64,000 bases of DNA, from NCBI GenBank assembly GCA_029667085.1, contig JARUHJ010000001.1, forward strand, positions 682,001-746,000. The letters are read 5' to 3'. The stretch comes from Deltaproteobacteria bacterium IMCC39524. Lineage in GTDB: Bacteria; Desulfobacterota; Desulfuromonadia; Desulfuromonadales; BM103. This document shows, one piece after another, positions 1 through 6,573 of this stretch; the first letter of the stretch is position 1, and each line of letters begins with the position of its first letter. The position numbers were made by a program, and so were the translations under genes. Below the pieces are notes generated by a model. The model saw only the letters and a program-made list of their open reading frames with translations. It was not told the origin of the DNA and made no database searches.

Positions 1-807
1 ATCCAAATCATTGAGGGCAGCCAAAGCTGGGTCGAGAGCAGCCAACGGGTTATCCAGTGAAACATCAAACTTGCCCTCAGACTTGAAATAGCTCGCACCA
101 AGACGTAACCCATCCAGAGGAGCATTGTAGATCAATGAAAGAGCATAGGTCTTGTCAGCATCGTATTTCATGCTGTCAACACCGGCCGCACCCATCGTAG
201 CTCCTCTGAGTTGGGCATTGATCCCCTGATTATTAAGACCCTCATCAACAAGGAAAGAATCTTCATCAATATCAATCTGGCCATAAAACACCTGGTAGTC
301 AAAATCGCCAAATTCCCCGACTGGTACATTTCCATAGAGAGAGCCACCGTAACCAGCTGTCATAAAACCGCGCTGCATTTCGTCGTAAACACTCTGTGGC
401 AGGAATGCCATAGGACGCAGGAAATCATTGTCGCGGGTTTCATTATAAAGGCCAATCGGGAGCTTAAGCTTGCCAGCCCGAACACCGAACCAGTCGGTTA
501 CGCGGTAATCACCGAAAGCCCAATCCAGCTCGATATCGTTATTGCCGTCTTCGCCAAGGTCGCGAGAGAGGATTTGGGCACCGATGCGCAGCTTGTCAGA
601 CACCGTAGCATTAAAAGTCAGGCCTGCTTCGTTGATTTCAAAGGTGCCATCCTCACTGCCAGCATCAAGGAAATTGTTTCCGCTGCTTTCCATGTACCCC
701 TGAGAGACGAAACCGTTGATCTGGAGTTTGCCGAGTTCAAGGGCTAACAGGCTGCATGGCAGCAAGAGAAGGACTGTCGTGATGCTCATAATACTGATCT
801 TTTTCAT
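1..807 (-). CDS. Outer-membrane porin-like beta-barrel protein (3' end outside window)
   Basis: The reading frame runs from an ATG at 807 through the left edge without a stop, so 269 codons are visible. A GGAGGT ribosome site lies about ten bases upstream. The product starts with a signal peptide (MKKISIMS, then a leucine-rich core and LLA), followed by alternating amphipathic strands. The block near residues 125-150 (GLYNETRDNDFLRP, then LPQSVYDE) resembles the loop/strand signature of proteobacterial porin-like barrels that keep an R-x-GK-x-K-x-P-x-G motif. It would sit in the outer membrane as a diffusion channel; the substrate cannot be read from the sequence. The closing aromatic C-terminal strand is not in the window. 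Any plus-strand reading frame here is a shadow. Confidence 0.7.
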   Translation of the reverse strand, partial: MKKISIMSITTVLLLLPCSLLALELGKLQINGFVSQGYMESSGNNFLDAGSEDGTFEINEAGLTFNATVSDKLRIGAQILSRDLGEDGNNDIELDWAFGDYRVTDWFGVRAGKLKLPIGLYNETRDNDFLRPMAFLPQSVYDEMQRGFMTAGYGGSLYGNVPVGEFGDFDYQVFYGQIDIDEDSFLVDEGLNNQGINAQLRGATMGAAGVDSMKYDADKTYALSLIYNAPLDGLRLGASYFKSEGKFDVSLDNPLAALDPALAALNDLD

Positions 808-1420
808 CTTTTTTTACCTCCATTGTTGTTTATGGTTGTCGGAATAAGCGCACAATAAATTCATCGAAAAATTTGAGCATTTTGGCATTTTTTTTGAGTA
901 AGTCAGGGGCAGACCCTTATAGAAAAAAACACATCACATTACATGAGGTACGGCACACCCGTTTTTACACAGTGATTAAGTGATACAAGGCAGAGCAGAG
1001 ATCATGCCAAAGCTTTCAACCAGTAACAACGTACTGATATTACTAACTTTTTATGGAGAAAACTGGATTGCAGGCCTGGCAACGGTGGGCAATTTGTACT
1101 CCCTGTCACACATTTTTTACTTGTTGTCACACTAATGTGTCGGAGCCTTTGACCCGATTTTTTCTGTAAAGACTCAGAAAATAAAACGAAAACCGGGATG
1201 CTCTGACATACCCTGGTGATTTTAATTGCGGCGCCCAGACCTATACAGGCTGGATTTCGGCACGACAATGCAGTTTCAAGGACAAACGCAGACGTTTTTC
1301 AAGGGGTGAGTTTATTGATTACCGTGAGTTGTGTGGCTCCGACTCCAGGGGCAACCAAGCAGCGCCTGCAAAACTTTTCAAGGTTGATAGAATGATGGTG
1401 AAGGGCGTGGAGGCCAAAAC
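808..1420. other. Intergenic region, no convincing gene
   Basis: This stretch separates the porin (transcribed leftwards) from the DUF504 gene (rightwards) and should hold both promoters. An 88-codon minus-strand frame at 1002-1268 has no recognisable family and no good ribosome site. The octamer TGTCACAC occurs twice about 20 bases apart near 1106-1133 and could be a regulator site, but nothing more can be shown. Confidence 0.4.
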
Positions 1421-1678
1421 ATGCAACCGGTCCAGGATCTGCTCAACCGTATCCGCTGGGATGAAGTGTTCGCCACCGCCGATTTTGAGATTGGCTATTA
1501 TGATCGGATCGAGGATCAGATCATCCAGGTCAAATACGCGGACCTTTTCTTCCCGCCAGACGATCACTTTGCCTTCGAGTTGCTGGATGATGAAGGCACT
1601 GTCCACCGAATCCCCTACCACCGAATCCGGCGGATTACACGCAATGGCCACTGCCTCTGGAGCCGTTCTCCCCATTAA
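1421..1678 (+). CDS. DUF504 (MJ1316-like) small protein
   Basis: An 85-residue protein matching the usual length of the DUF504/UPF0248 family. The conserved N-terminal block I-R-W-D, then DFEIGYYDR, a V-K-Y central strand and the C-terminal IPYHRIRRI segment are all visible. The family is related to the archaeal MJ1316 'RNA repair' domain; its biochemical role in bacteria is not settled. The ATG at 1421 is preceded by GGAGG. It lies 32 bases ahead of the CBS-domain gene on the same strand, so the two are probably co-transcribed. Longer frames overlapping it in other phases are shadows. Confidence 0.75.
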   Translation: MQPVQDLLNRIRWDEVFATADFEIGYYDRIEDQIIQVKYADLFFPPDDHFAFELLDDEGTVHRIPYHRIRRITRNGHCLWSRSPH

Positions 1679-1710
1679 GAATAGACGTCCGAAGACGTCG
1701 GGAGGTCAAG

Positions 1711-2160
1711 ATGAAAGTCGGCAATTTTTGCAACCGCGATGTGGTTATCACCGATCGCGATACAAGTATTTTGGACGCGGCCAAGTTGATGCGTCACCAC
1801 CACGTCGGCGATATTGTCGTGGTCGATAACCTAAGCAAAGGCAACATTCCGATCGGCATCATCACCGACCGGGATATTGTGGTCGAACTGCTGGCCGACG
1901 AAATCAATTTGAGCCAGGTTACGGTCGGCGATGCTATGGGTCTCGATCTGTATGCGGTCAAGGAAGATGATGATCTTCTGGAAACGGCCCATCTCATGCG
2001 CCGGCACGGCATCCGCAGGGTGCCTGTGATTGGCACGGCTGGCGAGTTGGTCGGCATCATCACACTCGACGACATGATCGAGGTGATCGCCGAACAGCTC
2101 TCGACCCTCACCTTGATATCCGGCCGCGAGCACCAAATCGAAGTTGAGCGCAGAGCTTAA
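1711..2160 (+). CDS. CBS-domain pair protein
   Basis: A 149-residue protein consisting almost entirely of two CBS domains (roughly residues 8-65 and 75-132). Each repeat has the typical T-D-R-D or TLDD end motif (GIITDRDIV; GIITLDDMI) following a V-G/I-V-V-V strand. Stand-alone CBS pairs bind adenine nucleotides and act as energy or ligand sensors; the partner is unknown. The start has a strong GGGAGGT site. A hairpin lies 19 bases past the stop. Nearest neighbour and probable operon partner is the DUF504 gene. Confidence 0.85.
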   Translation: MKVGNFCNRDVVITDRDTSILDAAKLMRHHHVGDIVVVDNLSKGNIPIGIITDRDIVVELLADEINLSQVTVGDAMGLDLYAVKEDDDLLETAHLMRRHGIRRVPVIGTAGELVGIITLDDMIEVIAEQLSTLTLISGREHQIEVERRA

Positions 2161-2178
2161 GCATCGATGCGATTAAAA

Positions 2179-2204
2179 GGGAACACTCTCTTTTGAGTGT
2201 TCCC
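2179..2204. terminator. Hairpin after the CBS gene (REP-like)
   Basis: A perfect ten-base stem (GGGAACACTC / GAGTGTTCCC) with a six-base loop, 19 bases after the CBS stop. There is no following T-run, so it could be a Rho-assisted 3' end rather than a classic intrinsic terminator. The right arm resembles the hairpin at 6514-6539, pointing to a dispersed repeat family. Confidence 0.5.
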
Positions 2205-2431
2205 GGCTGAATATGCAGTTGGGACAGGGAAATCCGCCAAGAGGAAAAGGTTGGAAGAGAAGATCTTGTGCTTCGGATGTACAAGCCTCCTTCGCTAGAA
2301 TAGATCTGTACGATTGTGCTGCTATGAACGACCTATCAACAACTCACTTTCCGCCTTGGGCAAGGCCGATTGACCCTGGCTTGAAGCCTTGAGCCAGAAC
2401 GCCCATAAGCCTGTAACCTCTTCCTTGGCAA

Positions 2432-3442
2432 TCAACCCCCAAAGCCCACCATTGCCTGTTGCTCCTCGTCATACAGATGCAAACGGACACACTGCAGGCT
2501 ATCGCGCAAGCTCATCGGTTTGATGGTCTTCAATACCGGGATCGCTTCATGACAGGCTTGCAGGTTGTAATTGGGGATCGCGGGGCGGACATGATGGAGG
2601 TGGTGAAAACCGATGTTGCCGGTGGCCCACTGCAAAAACTTCGGCAGGCAATAAAACGAGGCCCCTTCCATCGCCACCCGCAACGGATCCCACGCCTCGC
2701 TGCGTGCCCAATAGACACCCTGGAACTGGTGCTGCACATAGAAGAGCCAGAGGCCGGCGCTACCGGCGATCTGGATGACGGGCAACTGCACCAACAGGTA
2801 AGCCTTGAGACCAACGGTCAGGCTCGCAATCACGACGATCAGAATAACCGCCAGGTTCGTGTAGACCACGCTCATCAGATCGCGTTTGTTGGCACCCTTG
2901 CTGGGGAAACGGTTAACCAGCAGAAAGGAGAAGATCGGCCCCAGGCCGAACAGCACCAGGGGATGGCGATAGAGGCGGTAAGCCAGGCGCCGCAGCCATG
3001 TGGCCGAGCGATATTCGTCGACAGTCATGATCCAGATGTCGCCGGTGCCGCGCCGATCGAGATCGCCGGCCCGGATGTGGTGACCGACGTGCGTCCGGCG
3101 CCAGTCGGCGAAGGCGGTCATAGTAATAATGCCGCAGAGGTAGCCTATGTTGCGGTTCCAGCAGGGGGAATTGACGAAGGCGCCGTGCACGCAATCGTGA
3201 AAGATTATGAAGATGCGTACGTAAAAGACCGCGGCGACCAGAGCCAGGGCCAGGGTGATGAGGTAGGAGTAGCCGTTGAGCACGGTGAAGAACATCAGGG
3301 CCAGGAGCAGCAGGTAAGGAAGCACCGAGTTAGCCAGCTGCCAGTATGAGCGGCGGAGCTGCGGGCGGGCATAGGAAGCGGTCTGCGGGTACCACTCGGG
3401 CCTGGCCCCCTTGGCGACGATCAAGACAGGGTTAAAAGTCAT
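2432..3442 (-). CDS. Membrane fatty acid desaturase
   Basis: A 336-residue integral membrane di-iron desaturase. All three histidine boxes are visible: HDCVH at about residues 82-86, H-V-G-HH at about 118-122, and HHLHH near residue 280. Hydrophobic hairpins lie between them. The spacing fits the delta-12/omega-type acyl-lipid desaturase family (PF00487). It would introduce double bases-lowering melting point changes, i.e. double bonds, into membrane acyl chains using O2 and reduced ferredoxin or flavodoxin. An oxygen-requiring enzyme in a lineage usually regarded as anaerobic is notable and agrees with the abundance of peroxide-defence genes nearby. It appears monocistronic. Confidence 0.88.
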   Translation of the reverse strand: MTFNPVLIVAKGARPEWYPQTASYARPQLRRSYWQLANSVLPYLLLLALMFFTVLNGYSYLITLALALVAAVFYVRIFIIFHDCVHGAFVNSPCWNRNIGYLCGIITMTAFADWRRTHVGHHIRAGDLDRRGTGDIWIMTVDEYRSATWLRRLAYRLYRHPLVLFGLGPIFSFLLVNRFPSKGANKRDLMSVVYTNLAVILIVVIASLTVGLKAYLLVQLPVIQIAGSAGLWLFYVQHQFQGVYWARSEAWDPLRVAMEGASFYCLPKFLQWATGNIGFHHLHHVRPAIPNYNLQACHEAIPVLKTIKPMSLRDSLQCVRLHLYDEEQQAMVGFGG

Positions 3443-3575
3443 GACAGCCTCCTTTCAAACAGATGATACGAAGGGCTTGTCTCTATTTTACCAAGCAAAC
3501 AGGGAAATTTCAGGCTGATTTGATCAAAGATATCATGATTGCTGTTCCGCAAAGCGATCCCAGGGCCTTATCACA

Positions 3576-4640
3576 TTAGAGCTTGGCACGCTCATACTGC
3601 ACCGGCCAGGGGTAATCAACCTTAAGCTCACCGGCAGCATGAATTGGCCAGTAAGGATTACGCAGCATTTCGCGGGCCAGCAGCACCACGTCGGCACAAC
3701 CGGTGGCAATGATCTGCTCGGCCTGGACCGCGGCAGTGATCAGGCCGACAGCACCGGTGGCGATGCCCACCTCCTTGCGGATCGCAGCGGCAAAAGGGGT
3801 CTGGAAGCCCGGCGCCGCCGGAATCACGGCATCGGGCACCAGGCCGGCGGTGGAGCAATCGATCAGGTCCACGTCCAGCGCTTTGAGCTGTTTGCACAAC
3901 TCCAGGGACTGGGGGAGATCCCAGCCGCCTTCGACCCAGTCGGTGGCGGAAAGACGCACCATGACCGGCAGATCCTCAGGCCAGAGTGCGCGAACCCGGC
4001 GCACGACCTCGAGGGGCAGACGCATGCGGTTTTCCAGGCTGCCGCCGTAACTGTCGCTGCGCCGGTTGCTGAGCGGCGAGAGGAACTGGTGCAATAGGTA
4101 ACCGTGCGCCATGTGCACCTCGACCACCTTAAAACCCGCCTGCAAGGCACGAGCTGCCGCGGCCTCAAATTGTGTAACGATGCGTTCCAGGTCGGCTTGA
4201 TCCATCTCGCGCGGCTGAGGCGAACCCGGCCCAAAGGCGAAGGGGCTGGGCGCGATCGGCTGCCAACCTCCAGCGTCGGCGGTTGCCGCGGCTCCACCCT
4301 GCCAGGGCGGACGCACCGAAGCCTTGCGGCCGGCGTGCGCCAACTGCACAGCAGGCACAGCACCCTGCTCGGCGATAAAAGCGACGATCGGCGTAAAGGC
4401 TTCGGCCTGGGCGTCGTTCCAGAGCCCGCAGTCACTCGGACTGATGCGCCCTTGCGGTTCCACCGCGGTCGCTTCGACGATCACCATGGCGGCGCCGCCA
4501 ACGGCCCGGCTGCCGAGGTGGACCATGTGCCAATTGTTGGGCAGGCCGTCAACGCTGGAATACTGGCACATCGGCGCAACGAAGATACGGTTGCGCAGCG
4601 TCAATGAGCGCATTTGCAAAGGAGTAAAGAGCTGACTCAT
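3576..4640 (-). CDS. namA: NADPH dehydrogenase of the old yellow enzyme family (YqjM/NamA type)
   Basis: A 354-residue FMN-dependent ene-reductase. The N-terminal LRNRIFVAPMCQYS carries the cysteine typical of the YqjM class. The substrate-binding H-A-G-R-K segment (QLAHAGRK), the V-H-M-A-H-G-Y-L-L-H-Q-F-L-S-P block and the R-x-D-x-Y-GGSLENRMR motif are present in order. It reduces activated C=C bonds and quinones in the cytosol and is often linked to oxidative or electrophile stress. Initiation at 4640 follows an AGGAGGTCC-like site. It is a single gene, with a simple repeat tract directly upstream. Confidence 0.9.
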   Translation of the reverse strand: MSQLFTPLQMRSLTLRNRIFVAPMCQYSSVDGLPNNWHMVHLGSRAVGGAAMVIVEATAVEPQGRISPSDCGLWNDAQAEAFTPIVAFIAEQGAVPAVQLAHAGRKASVRPPWQGGAAATADAGGWQPIAPSPFAFGPGSPQPREMDQADLERIVTQFEAAAARALQAGFKVVEVHMAHGYLLHQFLSPLSNRRSDSYGGSLENRMRLPLEVVRRVRALWPEDLPVMVRLSATDWVEGGWDLPQSLELCKQLKALDVDLIDCSTAGLVPDAVIPAAPGFQTPFAAAIRKEVGIATGAVGLITAAVQAEQIIATGCADVVLLAREMLRNPYWPIHAAGELKVDYPWPVQYERAKL

Positions 4641-4664
4641 TTGGACCTCCTTGAACCTTTGAAC

Positions 4665-4731
4665 CAGTGACCGGTGACCGGTGACCAGTTATCAGTGACC
4701 GGTGACCGGTGACCGGTGATCAGTTATCAGT
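4665..4731. repeat. Simple tandem repeat (GTGACCG units)
   Basis: Seven-base GTGACCG units alternate with CAGTTATCA segments, two rounds in all (CAGTGACCGGTGACCGG...). It lies between the start of namA and a DUF2959 gene. Slippage-prone arrays of this kind occur in intergenic DNA of Geobacter relatives. It overlaps the expected namA promoter region, so copy number could affect expression; this is inference. Confidence 0.8.
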
Positions 4732-4740
4732 ATTTTAGCT

Positions 4741-4773
4741 TTTCCCCATCCTGCTTATCCTGCTCATCCCTGT
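4741..4773 (-). repeat. ACAGGGAT-family intergenic repeat, copy 1
   Basis: Read on the minus strand the element is ACAGGGATGAGCAGGATAAG followed by CAGGATGGGG. The same phrase (AACAGGGATA..CAGGAT..AGGATAAA) occurs as an inverted pair at 9980-10010 and 10060-10089. Confidence 0.6.
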
Positions 4774-4845
4774 GAATAATGTTTAGAGTTCAGTTTACAT
4801 AAGTTTTGACGGGCGACAGTCAAATTCGCCACGTAAGCAAATCGA

Positions 4846-5505
4846 TCATTTCTCCAGCCGCACGATAAAAGCATCGGCTTCACGGATCGCCGCTTCCATC
4901 TCGCGGATCAGTGCCGAGACGTCTCCTTCAACACGCCCCAACTCGCTCTGTAACGAAGCAATCGCCTGGGCGTTAAGGTTATGTTTGAGGTAGAGTACCT
5001 GGTCGCGCAGCGGCGTCAAAACCGGCTCAATCTTTGCCTCGGCTCTTTGCATCGCTGTCATCAGGCTCTGATAGTGGCTGCGCGTCTCTTTCAGTTTCTG
5101 GGCGCTGGAGCGACGCAGGCTGTCACTCGAATAGAGCTTGAGCTCATCTTCCCATTCATCGAAGAGGGCCTCGGCGACATCCTCAACCTTGTCGATCCGG
5201 TCCCGTACATCTTTAGCGCGATTCTCGCTCTCTTCCAGTACGGAATTCAGCTTCTTGTACTTCTCTTCCAGAGTGCCACCCTGAAAATTCAACACGGCGC
5301 TGAATTCCTCCAGCGCATTGGCAAACTGTTCCTTGGCTTGCTGCTGACTGTCACGAGCATCCTCGACCCGATCAACCAGGATTTCACGTTTGTGAATACC
5401 GAACTTCTCCATAACCGCAAACTGAGTGCTGCTGCAGGCGGAGAGCAGAAACGGCACGGCGAGGAGCGCAACCAGAAGCAGAGGTCGAAACAGAGAGTTA
5501 AGCAT
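4846..5505 (-). CDS. DUF2959 family lipoprotein
   Basis: A 219-residue protein with a lipoprotein signal (hydrophobic core, then L-S-A-C, predicted +1 cysteine near residue 24). The rest is almost entirely helical with strong heptad character (EDARDSQQQAKEQFANALEEF and following), matching the DUF2959 family (PF11172). Such proteins are expected to be anchored in the envelope; no enzymatic function is known. It is a single gene on the minus strand with a GGAGAAT ribosome site before 5505. Confidence 0.85.
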   Translation of the reverse strand: MLNSLFRPLLLVALLAVPFLLSACSSTQFAVMEKFGIHKREILVDRVEDARDSQQQAKEQFANALEEFSAVLNFQGGTLEEKYKKLNSVLEESENRAKDVRDRIDKVEDVAEALFDEWEDELKLYSSDSLRRSSAQKLKETRSHYQSLMTAMQRAEAKIEPVLTPLRDQVLYLKHNLNAQAIASLQSELGRVEGDVSALIREMEAAIREADAFIVRLEK

Positions 5506-5579
5506 GGTGATTCTCCTAAAAACGGAACGCGGGACGAGGCACGCGACAAACCAAAAGACTAACGGCTTTAGAGCACAAC

Positions 5580-5900
5580 TTATTGATGGACAGCTCTTAC
5601 CTCGAAACGGATCTGTTCTTCTTGTTGACAGGCATGCAGAAGTTCGATGAAATTCTTTAATGTTGGGTTGCCTTTGGGGCCCAGCATACGGCGAAGGCTT
5701 TTATCGTCTTTCTTCAAGGAGCGCGCTATACGCGGGGTCGCGTTTGTCGCGTTCAGATAATCTCGTAGCAAACTCTTACCTGTATCGATATCCCCATCCA
5801 GAAAAGCAGAGGTCGCCTCACTAATCATCTCAGTTCTAAATTCGGGGTCATTTTGAGCCCGGGCCATGACTGTTTCCCGGAATGAACGTGACAATGGCAT
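5580..5900 (-). CDS. HigA-type antitoxin (Xre-like addiction-module antidote)
   Basis: A 106-residue protein starting at the ATG at 5900, chosen because AAAGGAGGTT lies at the right distance inside the end of the toxin gene and because the toxin stop is only one base away. The C-terminal half (TPRIARSLKKDDKSLRRML, then GNPTLKNFIELLHA) is a lambda-repressor-like helix-turn-helix typical of the 'probable addiction module antidote protein' family. It should neutralise the toxin and autorepress the operon. A longer frame reaching to 5996 overlaps the toxin and is not needed. Confidence 0.82.
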   Translation of the reverse strand: MPLSRSFRETVMARAQNDPEFRTEMISEATSAFLDGDIDTGKSLLRDYLNATNATPRIARSLKKDDKSLRRMLGPKGNPTLKNFIELLHACQQEEQIRFEVRAVHQ

Positions 5901-5901
5901 C

Positions 5902-6231
5902 CTAAACCTCCTTTCCTGATACTTTTCGCTGTTTGTAATCGGCCCAACATTGTTTAGCCAACAGGATGTACCTGTTTTGGGTTTTCTTGGTACCACCGCC
6001 CAACAACAGAATCAAAACATCCCCATCACGACCGAAATAGACTCTGTATCCTGGGCCAAAGGTCATCTTGTACTCAAAGATTCCACCAAGGCCTTTTGTG
6101 TTGGTCAGGTTGCCTTGTTCAATGCGGTTTAGCGCAACAGTTACTTTGACTGCGGCCCGAGCATCCAGTTTATTGAACCACCTGGAGAACGGACTTCGTC
6201 GCTCTGCAGTCAGATACTCTCGTACCTCCAT
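5902..6231 (-). CDS. HigB/RelE-superfamily toxin (addiction module killer protein)
   Basis: A 109-residue RelE/ParE-fold protein of the phage-derived Gp49/HigB-like group. The signature G-L-G-GIFEYKMTFGPGYRVYF and the following LLLGGGTKKTQ segment are clear. Members are ribosome-dependent mRNA nucleases or growth inhibitors. The toxin gene comes first and the antitoxin second, the order expected for HigBA systems. Intergenic DNA to the right (6232-6573) carries the presumed promoter. Confidence 0.85.
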   Translation of the reverse strand: MEVREYLTAERRSPFSRWFNKLDARAAVKVTVALNRIEQGNLTNTKGLGGIFEYKMTFGPGYRVYFGRDGDVLILLLGGGTKKTQNRYILLAKQCWADYKQRKVSGKEV

Positions 6232-6320
6232 AGCCCCTCCCTAAATCACATAACATAACGGCATGGTAACATACATGACACCACTGTCAACAATCCGTAA
6301 CGCGTACGGCCTAGTTTAGA

Positions 6321-6399
6321 GACAAGCGACATATTTAGTCGCAGCCACTCTACATACTAAAACTCACAGAAGTCTCACAAGCAGTAGAACATAAAGAAG
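6321..6399. repeat. 78-bp direct repeat, left copy
   Basis: Matches 8989-9066 over its whole length, with an identical core CATACTAAAACTCACAGAAG then TCTCACAAGCAG. The right copy lies immediately ahead of a small membrane-protein gene; here the gene is absent. The two copies flank the subtilase gene in the same orientation. Confidence 0.8.
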
Positions 6400-6513
6400 C
6401 AACGCTTTTTAAGAATGGGACCTGGGACGAGATATGGGGTAGGCGAAAAGCTTTAAACCAGCGTGCGGCACCAATGCAGGGTCAGACATCGAGTGTCAAA
6501 GCCGTTGTTGAAC

Positions 6514-6539
6514 GGAGATACTCAATTTTGAGTGTCCCC
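6514..6539. repeat. Imperfect hairpin of the GAGTGTyCCC family
   Basis: GGAGATACTCAA pairs imperfectly with TTGAGTGTCCCC. The right arm matches the hairpin after the CBS gene (2179-2204). It lies 35 bases beyond the protease stop and may protect or end that transcript. Confidence 0.5.
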
Positions 6540-6573
6540 GCTTTCAAGGAGTTATGTTGCGTGTTTTGGATGG

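Larger units (their letters stand above)
6232..6573. other. Intergenic region with a direct repeat and a hairpin
   Basis: No gene is supported here. It contains the left copy of a 78-bp direct repeat (6321-6399) and a hairpin (6514-6539). It should also carry the promoter of the leftward toxin-antitoxin operon and the 3' end of the protease transcript. Confidence 0.5.

Noticed and set aside
211-747. 178-codon plus-strand frame
   Set aside because: It is the mirror of the porin gene, which has a signal peptide, ribosome site and porin-like motifs on the minus strand.
1002-1268. 88-codon minus-strand frame
   Set aside because: No ribosome site, no family resemblance and a composition unlike neighbouring proteins.
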